Origin: a virus
DNA length: 30,499 bases
IMG/VR virus record: IMGVR_UViG_3300047548_001270
Span: 1-30,499 of that record
Reading direction: 5' to 3' (one strand)
The notes beneath the pieces were generated by a model. The model did not search any database. It was not told where the DNA came from and saw only the letters and a list, made by a program, of their open reading frames with translations. Each line of letters starts with the position of its first letter. The first letter of the stretch is position 1. Below, one piece after another: positions 13,301 to 19,341 of the stretch. Made by a program: the position numbers and the translations under genes.

Positions 13301-15584
13301 TTCCAGTTGTTACCTCTTCTGGTTTAACTTCTGCTTTAGGTGGCTTTGTAACTTCATACTTAGGAACACCATCAACGATCTTAAATGTAATAGTATCTAA
13401 CTCTTTAATTTCACCTTTAAGAATAGGTTTAACTAATGGCATATCAATATACTTCTTAACTGTTCTAGCAATTGGTCTAGCGCCCATAAGTGGATCATAA
13501 CCTTCTGCACTAATAAAGTCCTTAACTTCTTGTGTAACTACTAAGTTAAAATTCTTCTTCATAAACAACTTATTAATGCTTTGAAGGATGAATTTATCGG
13601 TAATCTTATCGATTACAGACTTATCTAACGAGTTAAAATGAACAATACCAGATAGCTTATTTCTAAATTCTGGTGCAAAAGTGGAATTAATGATCTCAGA
13701 TTTAACCTCGTGTTTAATATGTGCTACTTGTTCTTCTTTAGAATTAAGACCTAAAGGCTTCTTAACTCTTGCCGCTACTGCAGCTCCAGCATTAGAAGTC
13801 ATAAGGACTAATACATTTCTAAAATCTACTTTATTTCCTTCGCCGTCTGTCATAGAACCACCATCGATGATTCCCAGTAAAGCTTCACGAACTTTCTCAT
13901 GTGCTTTCTCAATCTCATCTAAAAGCAAGACTGTATGCGGATACTTGGTAATCTCATTTGTTAAGATACCACCTTCTTTGTGCCCTTCATAACCTGGAGG
14001 AGCACCAAATAGCTTCGCAGCTGAATGCTTTTCACCATATTCACCCATGTTAATTACCATGAAGTGAGACTCTGTGTGCTTAGCTAATTGCTTAGCAAGC
14101 TCTGTCTTACCTGTACCTGTAGGTCCAAGTAATAGAAAGCTACCAATAGGTTGACCATCGTCACCTAAACCGGCTTTATTCAATTCGTAAGCTTCAACAA
14201 CCTTCTCGATTGCTTCTTCTTGGCCGAATAATTCCCCTTTAATGATCTTTTCTAAATCTACATAGGAATTCTTGCCTGTCTTCTTTTTAAACGCAGAAAC
14301 AGGTGTTCCTGTGATTTTAGATACAATCTCTTCGACATCCGACACTGCCGCCGTGCGTCGCGTAGATGAATCATCTGTTCTTAATCTTGCCCCAACAGAG
14401 TCGATCAAGCTTATCGCTTTATCTGGAAAGTATTGAGTGGTAATATATTTACCAGACAATTCAACTGCAGCTTCTAATACTGCTTTAGGATATTTAACTT
14501 TATGGTACTTTTCAAGAACAGGCTTAACACCTTGCTCTAAGATACGTAAAGTTTCTGCTGCACTTGGTTCTTCAATCTTTACTTGCTGAAGACGTCTAGC
14601 AAAAGCTTTATCTTTAGAGATGTGCTTTTTATATTCGTCATCAGTTGTAGCACCGATTAAGCTCAACTCTCCACTTGCAAGCATTGGCTTAATAATGTTA
14701 CTCATATCCGGAGCACCAGGACCTTGTCCAGCAGCTCCAGCTCCCATAACCTGATGAAGTTCATCTACGAACAACACTGGTTGAATGAGACCTTCTTTTG
14801 TCATCATCTTAATGTCTTCTAGTAAGTCTTGAAGTCTTTGTTCAAAATCACCACGGAATTTAGTTCCACCGATCAATCTACTTACTTCTAATGAGAAAAT
14901 CTTAACATTCTTAATTGCTTCAGGTACTTGACCTGATTCAATAAGGGAAGCTAAACCTTCAACAACCTGAGTCTTACCAACTCCTGGAGGACCAACTAAT
15001 ACTGGATTTTTCTTTTTATGGTGAGCTAAGATTTCAACCATACGTTGAACTTCATCTCGTCTACCAATAAGAGGATCAATCTTTCTATTCTTTGCTTTCT
15101 CATTTAAATCATCGCAAAGCTTATATAATTCCTTATATTTACCTTTAGATTTAATGCCAGCATTTGGATTATGTTTGTATCCACTTGATTCTAAATGAAA
15201 GATTGTTTGACTATCTTTAACATTTGTTACAACATATAAACTATTGATAAAGTCTTCAAAGAACATATCTCTTTGCTCTTTACCTGCTGTCTTCTTAACA
15301 TCTTCAATTGTCTTCTTGAAGCTTGGAGTTAAAGCTGCTCCATTGTTTCCGAGCATTCTAGAGAACTGCTCATGAGCTAAAAGATCTGGTTCTTCTTTAA
15401 GAACTTGAGCTTCTAATAGAAGTTCTAATTTATCAATATCACAACCTCTAGAAGCTAGAAACTGTTGATTCTCTAGGTGATCATCATTGATACAAAAAAG
15501 AACGAACTTAGAAACGGAAAGAGTCAAAGACTTCTGCGAAGTAATTGCGCCCATAATAGTATCATCAGTAATTCGATTACTCAT
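13287..15584 (-). CDS. clpA: ClpA-type AAA+ unfoldase
   Basis: 765 residues against about 758 in E. coli. N-domain (1-140, the ClpS docking region), then two AAA+ modules. D1: Walker A GPPGVGKT (198-205), Walker B LFVDE (271-275), pore loop KFRGD (242-246), arginine finger R330/R331. D2: Walker A GPTGTGKT (487-494), Walker B LLLDE (553-557), sensor-2 GAR (701-703). There is no ClpB/ClpC-type middle domain. LGL at 611-613 aligns with the IGL/IGF loop that docks on ClpP. The D2 pore loop reads GYEG instead of the usual GYVG. It unfolds proteins and feeds them to ClpP. It overlaps nothing upstream; its AGGAG spans the clpS stop, so the two are co-translated. Confidence 0.95.
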   Translation of the reverse strand: MSNRITDDTIMGAITSQKSLTLSVSKFVLFCINDDHLENQQFLASRGCDIDKLELLLEAQVLKEEPDLLAHEQFSRMLGNNGAALTPSFKKTIEDVKKTAGKEQRDMFFEDFINSLYVVTNVKDSQTIFHLESSGYKHNPNAGIKSKGKYKELYKLCDDLNEKAKNRKIDPLIGRRDEVQRMVEILAHHKKKNPVLVGPPGVGKTQVVEGLASLIESGQVPEAIKNVKIFSLEVSRLIGGTKFRGDFEQRLQDLLEDIKMMTKEGLIQPVLFVDELHQVMGAGAAGQGPGAPDMSNIIKPMLASGELSLIGATTDDEYKKHISKDKAFARRLQQVKIEEPSAAETLRILEQGVKPVLEKYHKVKYPKAVLEAAVELSGKYITTQYFPDKAISLIDSVGARLRTDDSSTRRTAAVSDVEEIVSKITGTPVSAFKKKTGKNSYVDLEKIIKGELFGQEEAIEKVVEAYELNKAGLGDDGQPIGSFLLLGPTGTGKTELAKQLAKHTESHFMVINMGEYGEKHSAAKLFGAPPGYEGHKEGGILTNEITKYPHTVLLLDEIEKAHEKVREALLGIIDGGSMTDGEGNKVDFRNVLVLMTSNAGAAVAARVKKPLGLNSKEEQVAHIKHEVKSEIINSTFAPEFRNKLSGIVHFNSLDKSVIDKITDKFILQSINKLFMKKNFNLVVTQEVKDFISAEGYDPLMGARPIARTVKKYIDMPLVKPILKGEIKELDTITFKIVDGVPKYEVTKPPKAEVKPEEVTTGSDQI

Positions 15585-15592
15585 TCGTTCTC

Positions 15593-15928
15593 CTATGCTT
15601 CTTCTAATGTGAACTTTAAAACTGTAATTGCTTGAACTCTATTTGGAAAACATGATATTAAATATTGTTTTGCAAGGTCAACTGTAGCTAATTTACTTTC
15701 TGCTATCTCTCTAGAGTATGTACCACATACACCACGCTTCTCAGTGTTTACAATATGAGCCAGCTTTTCTGCTTCTAATTCTGTCTTTTCAAAACATCTA
15801 GAAACAATAAAGATAACTTCTTCAAACGATGTATGAGGATTGTCATGTATAATTACATTATAATTGACAGGTTCTTTCAATTTAACCTTTTCAATTACCG
15901 CAATGTCTTCTTGAATTTTCGTTGACAT
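15593..15928 (-). CDS. clpS: ClpS N-degron adaptor
   Basis: A 111-residue protein. After a short flexible N-terminus (1-20), residues 23-71 align without gaps with E. coli ClpS 28-76 (YxVI..., VCG, then AE-x-K). ClpS binds N-terminal degron residues and delivers the substrate to the ClpA N-domain. The E. coli degron contacts N34, D35, H66 and M40 correspond here to D29, N30, N61 and F35, so specificity is probably altered. It lies directly upstream of clpA. Copy c of the repeated element lies 28 bases before its ATG, and GAGGGATGG serves as ribosome binding site. A phage ClpS is unusual. Confidence 0.88.
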   Translation of the reverse strand: MSTKIQEDIAVIEKVKLKEPVNYNVIIHDNPHTSFEEVIFIVSRCFEKTELEAEKLAHIVNTEKRGVCGTYSREIAESKLATVDLAKQYLISCFPNRVQAITVLKFTLEEA

Positions 15929-15956
15929 AAACCATCCCTCGTTATTCTTTATGTAT

Positions 15957-15968
15957 TTCGATTCGGTT
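15957..15968 (-). promoter_or_regulatory. Repeated element AACCGAATCGAA (copy c)
   Basis: On the minus strand this reads AACCGAATCGAAATA and ends 28 bases before the clpS ATG. It overlaps the last codon of the micro-protein upstream. It probably drives clpS-clpA (inference from its recurrence before gene starts). Confidence 0.6.
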
Positions 15969-16116
15969 ATTCGTCTAGAGCGTCTTTGAGTAGAAAAGCT
16001 AGATCGTTTGATTTGTTTACGAAGTCGTTACCTGAAATGATATGAAATCTTCTTAGTGTAAGAAGTAGGCTTAATGTGTATAAATAACTATTTAATGCTT
16101 TATCTTTTTTATTCAT
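15967..16116 (-). CDS. TLxRF-family micro-protein
   Basis: A 49-residue protein found by hand between the structured RNA and clpS. The core is LLLTLRRFHII, preceded by a second Leu-rich turn (YLYTLSL) and followed by an acidic end. There is no obvious ribosome binding site: AGGC lies eight bases before the ATG. It begins 18 bases after the U-run of the RNA. Function is unknown. Confidence 0.6.
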   Translation of the reverse strand: MNKKDKALNSYLYTLSLLLTLRRFHIISGNDFVNKSNDLAFLLKDALDE

Positions 16117-16124
16117 GTATGCCT

Positions 16125-16345
16125 AAATAAAAAAGCGGTTAGATAAGTAGGGAGGAACAACGAACAAAGCCAATAGGCTTTTATACAACTAACAAGGAAC
16201 ATAAAGTGCAATTAGACGGCGACAAATAACAACGAACGTTAGCTCTAATTTTTAGCCGTTGACAAGCACATACACCAATTGTAGTTTATTAATTCGACTC
16301 CGAAGAGTGTGAATTAATGGTTTTCCCTCTATTCTTCTAACCGCC
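16125..16345 (-). ncRNA. Candidate structured RNA, about 210 nt
   Basis: No gene is seen in this stretch. On the minus strand it starts with GCGGTTAGA (16344-16336), which pairs with TCTAACCGC (16143-16135); the stem continues with AGGGA/TCCCT, and TTTTTTATTT follows. Inside are a hairpin ATTAATTC/GAATTAAT capped by ACTC-TTCG-GAGT (16288-16318), a hairpin AAAGCC/GGCTTT (16166-16181), two crossing pairings that could form a pseudoknot (16210-16220 with 16245-16259), and a direct repeat GTTCGTTGTT at 16156-16165 and 16228-16237. The UUCG cap and the U-run fix the strand. It could be a free RNA or an attenuator before clpS. It does not look like tmRNA or a group I intron. Confidence 0.65.
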
Positions 16346-16353
16346 AAAGTCCG

Positions 16354-16932
16354 TTAAATCAGGCCGTTATCCTGAAGTAACTTCGTTGTAGTACTATTCA
16401 ATCTAACTTTAGATGAATAGTTAAGCTCAGCGAGCTTATCTTCTAATGCTTCAATTTCTTTCTGAGTGTTCTGTCTGTCTGTTCTGAACTTATCTTTATC
16501 TACTTGGTTCAAGAAGTAATAGCTAGCATTTGTTCTAGCATAATGAGCTGAACCACCTTCTAATTGCTTCTTATATAGAGAAAGAGTGTCTTCTAGGTCT
16601 TCTTGCTTAAAAATCTCTACATTTGTAAAGCTGTTAAGCAATTGCAGTTTAGTTTCTAATAGGACTTTATTAGAAATAAGATCGTCAATACCAACATTGA
16701 AATTGGCCTTTGCAATCAGGTCTCTAATCTCTTGTCTAACAAGAGTAAGATCATTAACTAACTTATAGTTCTCAAAGAACTCAAGACGACTAGCATCTAC
16801 TAAAGAGTTAATGCTTGATGGATCAGTATTTACTCTGATCGAGGCAGTTGTAGAGAGCTCTGATTTCTTTTGGTTGATAGCAACCTGAATCTTTGCTTCT
16901 AATTTTCTAGCTTTACGTAAGTTTAAATCCAT
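16354..16932 (-). CDS. Hypothetical coiled-coil protein
   Basis: A 192-residue, almost wholly helical protein with heptad-like stretches at about 1-25 (LRKARKLEAKIQVAINQKK), 60-75 and 150-172 (NTQKEIEALEDKLAEL). No membrane segment and no cysteine cluster. No family is recognised with confidence; a structural or scaffolding role is possible. The ATG follows CAGGAG. It precedes the structured RNA on the same strand. Confidence 0.68.
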   Translation of the reverse strand: MDLNLRKARKLEAKIQVAINQKKSELSTTASIRVNTDPSSINSLVDASRLEFFENYKLVNDLTLVRQEIRDLIAKANFNVGIDDLISNKVLLETKLQLLNSFTNVEIFKQEDLEDTLSLYKKQLEGGSAHYARTNASYYFLNQVDKDKFRTDRQNTQKEIEALEDKLAELNYSSKVRLNSTTTKLLQDNGLI

Positions 16933-16950
16933 ATTTACTCCTGTTATATA

Positions 16951-17196
16951 TTATAAAACCCCTAAATCTGTAAACAAGTCTAATCCCTTCATATAGAAGG
17001 AAAACTCTTGACTTGGATGATACATTAGGTATCCAAACTTCTCATATATTCCAACACTACCATTTAGGTTGAATATTTGTTTCATCTGTTCTTCATCAAA
17101 GATTGCACCATTTTGATTAGCATAAATAGGAAGAGCTATTAGAAGTTCTCCACTAGGTGCTAAGACAACTCGTGCTTCTGAATAAGTATCTAACAT
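16951..17196 (-). CDS. Hypothetical protein
   Basis: An 81-residue protein of alternating strands (ARVVLAPSGELLIALPIY, VGIYEKFGYLMYH), probably a small beta-rich fold. No family is recognised. The ATG follows AAGGAACGG and overlaps the stop of the upstream zinc protein by one base. Confidence 0.62.
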   Translation of the reverse strand: MLDTYSEARVVLAPSGELLIALPIYANQNGAIFDEEQMKQIFNLNGSVGIYEKFGYLMYHPSQEFSFYMKGLDLFTDLGVL

Positions 17197-17498
17197 TATC
17201 CGTTCCTTTTTACTACTTCGTCACTATAAACCAAACCATTTGATTTAGCTTTACTGCTGTTAACCTTTAAATTATTACTTAAATTAGAACCTTTATTCTG
17301 AAGTTTTGTAGCATTCAGAATATACTTAGTAAGCTCAGGATCAGAGTTCACTTGAAGCACAGCTCCACCTTTATGGCCGTATAGCATAACTCCAGTGTAC
17401 TTTTCAGTATTCTCGCCTTCTTCATCACAGATAGAACATAGGTTTGCTTTACCCCATTTCTTACCTACAATGGTATCATCACAGTCTTTACATTGCAT
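17196..17498 (-). CDS. Small zinc-ribbon protein
   Basis: A 100-residue protein. The start MQCKDCDDTIVGKKWGK is followed by LCSICDEE, giving two C-x2-C pairs about 15 residues apart, a zinc-ribbon. The remainder has a short beta part and a Lys/Asn/Ser-rich tail. The ATG at 17498 has AGGA upstream and begins exactly at the zinc site; the longer frame from 17540 is rejected. Function is unknown. Confidence 0.65.
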   Translation of the reverse strand: MQCKDCDDTIVGKKWGKANLCSICDEEGENTEKYTGVMLYGHKGGAVLQVNSDPELTKYILNATKLQNKGSNLSNNLKVNSSKAKSNGLVYSDEVVKRNG

Positions 17499-17505
17499 AA
17501 ATATC

Positions 17506-17724
17506 CTATTTGTGCCTTGGCATAAACATTTGAATTTCATCGAGATAATACTTAATTCTTTGTTGCATAGTTATTATTTCTTCAAGAATATCTACTTCTT
17601 TTACTTTTAATTTATCTCTATTCATAAACTCTTCTAAACTATTAAATACAAGTTCATCTTCAAATCTTTCATCCGAACAATTTGGAACTATATGTAATTT
17701 ATTTTTAAAAGTTAATACATTCAT
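17506..17724 (-). CDS. Hypothetical protein
   Basis: A 72-residue acidic protein with a beta-like start (MNVLTFKNKLHIV) and a long helical end (VKEVDILEEIITMQQRIKYYL). The ATG at 17724 follows GGAG. It lies 12 bases downstream of the tRNA on the same strand, so it may share the tRNA transcript. No family is recognised. Confidence 0.6.
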   Translation of the reverse strand: MNVLTFKNKLHIVPNCSDERFEDELVFNSLEEFMNRDKLKVKEVDILEEIITMQQRIKYYLDEIQMFMPRHK

Positions 17725-17736
17725 ATTACTCCAAAA

Positions 17737-17812
17737 TGGTAGCGGGAGATGGATTCGAACCAACGACCTCAAGATTATGAGTCTTGCAAGCTACCAACTG
17801 CTCTATCCCGCT
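17737..17812 (-). tRNA. tRNA with CAT anticodon (Met or lysidine-type Ile)
   Basis: Read on the minus strand: acceptor stem AGCGGGA/TCCCGCT, D-arm GAGC-AGTTGGTA-GCTT, anticodon stem CAAGA/TCTTG with loop CTCATAA, a 5-base variable loop, and T-loop TTCGAAT. The 3' end ACCA is encoded. The T-stem has one U-U mismatch (position 50-64). There is no initiator-type C1-A72 pair, so it is elongator tRNA-Met or the tRNA-Ile that needs lysidine at C34. I see no tilS gene. No introns. Confidence 0.9.
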
Positions 17813-17815
17813 GTA

Positions 17816-17968
17816 TTAAATGTCATTATAGTTATATCCGTCACTTTGTCTAGAAATATCAACGTAGATATCGCTTCCATATTTAGTCTTGAATTTCCAG
17901 CGTTCCCACTGATCAAGTCTATTTGTACAATACCATTTAAGTAATAGAATAAAAAGTTTATCCAACAT
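17816..17968 (-). CDS. Hypothetical small protein
   Basis: A 50-residue protein read by hand. The start is hydrophobic (MLDKLFILLLKWYC), then WERWKFKTKYG and an acidic end. The ATG overlaps the upstream stop (TAATG), so it is coupled to the membrane protein before it. It ends four bases before the tRNA. Function is unknown. Confidence 0.5.
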   Translation of the reverse strand: MLDKLFILLLKWYCTNRLDQWERWKFKTKYGSDIYVDISRQSDGYNYNDI

Positions 17969-18117
17969 TACTCGTCCTTAATCTTCTTATCTAACTTATC
18001 AAAATGATCTTTAACTATTAGAAGAATAGGTACAATAAGAGCCAATATGGCAAATGGAGTCAATACTGTAAGTACACATATTGCAACAGTTGTCCAACAG
18101 ATAGCTTCAACATCCAT
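17968..18117 (-). CDS. Small membrane protein
   Basis: A 49-residue protein read by hand. A long hydrophobic stretch (about residues 6-36, one or two membrane helices) ends in a charged tail (DHFDKLDKKIKDE). TTGGAG precedes the ATG at good spacing, and copy d of the repeated element ends 30 bases before it. It could be a membrane regulator or holin-like protein; this is inferred only from composition. Confidence 0.55.
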   Translation of the reverse strand: MDVEAICWTTVAICVLTVLTPFAILALIVPILLIVKDHFDKLDKKIKDE

Positions 18118-18147
18118 AATTTTCTCCAAAAATAATCTCAAAATATT

Positions 18148-18159
18148 ATCGATTCGGTT
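18148..18159 (-). promoter_or_regulatory. Repeated element AACCGAATCGAT (copy d)
   Basis: On the minus strand this reads AACCGAATCGATAA, ending 30 bases before the ATG at 18117. The tail CGATAA equals the end of the sigma-28 -10 consensus GCCGATAA. It lies back to back with the nrdB promoter; TCGATT and AATCGA also form an inverted repeat across 18149-18173. Confidence 0.6.
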
Positions 18160-18182
18160 GCTATTTTAATCGAACGTTCTGG

Positions 18183-18188
18183 TATAAT
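18183..18188 (+). promoter_or_regulatory. nrdB-nrdA promoter (-10)
   Basis: TATAAT preceded by CTGG gives an extended -10. A weak -35 (TTGCTA, 18158-18163) has a 19-base spacer. The predicted start near 18195 gives nrdB a leader of about 165 bases, much longer than for the other plus-strand genes. Confidence 0.6.
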
Positions 18189-18223
18189 TGATAGTACCTT
18201 AAGAAACATACAAGGATACAAAC

Positions 18224-18304
18224 GTGATCTCAAAATATAACAAAAACAATGGCTTACAAACAGATCGCACAATTAAACTTATCTACTATTCTCCCAAACA
18301 TTAA
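18224..18304 (+). CDS. Possible 26-residue leader peptide before nrdB
   Basis: GTG at 18224 with AAGGA eight bases upstream opens a frame for a 26-residue basic peptide ending TIKLIYYSPKH. It lies within the long nrdB leader and ends 56 bases before the nrdB start. It could be a regulatory upstream frame or chance. Nothing else is seen in the 243 bases between 18118 and 18360 apart from the promoters. Confidence 0.25.
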   Translation: MISKYNKNNGLQTDRTIKLIYYSPKH

Positions 18305-18360
18305 TCAGTAAAACAGACCCAAAAACATTTAAAATAAATCGCTATCCAAGCAGGAGAGAT

Positions 18361-19341
18361 ATGTCCCTTTTAACTAAAAGATTGGTATTTGCACCATTCG
18401 AATATGAGCAAGCTTACAATTACTGGCTACTCCAACAACAAGCTCATTGGCTCCATACTGAAGTAAGTATGGCAAAAGATATGCAAGATTGGAGTGACAA
18501 ACTTACAGATTCAGAAAAGATGGTTATTGGAAACACTCTTAAATCCTTCACACAAACTGAAGTTGTAGTTGGAAATGATTACTGGATTGGTAAAGTTCAT
18601 AAATGGTTTAAGAAACCAGAAATTCAGATGATGGCTGCAGCGTTTGCTAACATGGAAACTATCCATGCTAAAGCTTACGCTTATTTAAATGAAACATTAG
18701 GTCTAGAAGACTATGAAGCATTCCTTCAGGATCCTAGCTCAAAAGCTAAGATTGATCACTTAATGAACGTTAAAGGTAAAGAACTTAGAGATATCGCTAG
18801 AAGTTTAGCTATATTTAGTGGGTTTGCAGAGGGAGTTCAACTCTTCTCTTCATTTGCTGTCCTTATGCACTTCAGTAGATTTGATAAACTTAATGGAGTT
18901 GGTCAGATTGTAGCATTCTCAGTTAAAGATGAGTCTCTACATAGTACTGCGGGTTGTTGGCTATTCAGAACTTTAATAGAAGAACACCCTGAAATATGGG
19001 ATGATGAACTTAAAGGACAAATCTTTGAAGCAGCAAGAGCTGCAGTTAAGCTGGAAGATGAGTTTATTGATAAGGTATTTGAGCTAGGACCAATCGAAGG
19101 TCTTGATCCTCATGATCTAAAGCAATTCATTAGATATAGAGCTAATACGAAGCTGCAAGACTTAAATTTAAAATCTAACTGGAAAAATATAGATAAAGAA
19201 AGTATCGAGCGAATGGCTTGGTTCGACTATATGACATCAGGCACAGAGAAGCAAGATTTCTTTGCTGGCCGCGTTACTTCATATAGTAAAGGTGTTTCTA
19301 ATTGGGATAATATGTTTGACGAGGATGATAATGCTAAATAA
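18361..19341 (+). CDS. nrdB: Ribonucleotide reductase class I, small subunit
   Basis: A 326-residue di-metal subunit that makes the radical for ribonucleotide reduction. Metal ligands are visible: E34 (in HTEVSMAKD), E99-x2-H102 (METIH), a glutamate in FAEGVQLF, and E-x2-H in KDESLH. The radical tyrosine is present as Y106 (E-T-I-H-x3-Y, as E. coli Y122). The first ligand is Glu, not Asp as in E. coli D84, which several subclasses share. The ATG follows AGGAGAG. It forms an operon with nrdA (11-base overlap) in a plus-strand island. Confidence 0.95.
   Translation: MSLLTKRLVFAPFEYEQAYNYWLLQQQAHWLHTEVSMAKDMQDWSDKLTDSEKMVIGNTLKSFTQTEVVVGNDYWIGKVHKWFKKPEIQMMAAAFANMETIHAKAYAYLNETLGLEDYEAFLQDPSSKAKIDHLMNVKGKELRDIARSLAIFSGFAEGVQLFSSFAVLMHFSRFDKLNGVGQIVAFSVKDESLHSTAGCWLFRTLIEEHPEIWDDELKGQIFEAARAAVKLEDEFIDKVFELGPIEGLDPHDLKQFIRYRANTKLQDLNLKSNWKNIDKESIERMAWFDYMTSGTEKQDFFAGRVTSYSKGVSNWDNMFDEDDNAK

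Noticed and set aside
13681-13992. A long plus-strand frame antisense to clpA.
   Set aside because: It has no ribosome binding site or promoter and lies wholly within the well-supported clpA gene.
13287-15584. The double AAA protein could be a ClpB disaggregase.
   Set aside because: There is no coiled-coil middle domain between the D1 lid and D2, an LGL ClpP-docking loop is present, and clpS lies next to it; all three point to ClpA.
16125-16345. The structured RNA could be a tmRNA, a retron RNA or a group I intron.
   Set aside because: It has no tRNA-like end or tag frame, no reverse transcriptase is visible nearby, and no conserved intron core or split gene is seen.
19262-19330. An N-terminal extension of NrdA starting inside nrdB.
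   Set aside because: The extra residues match no NrdA; the ATG at 19331 has a ribosome binding site at the right distance.
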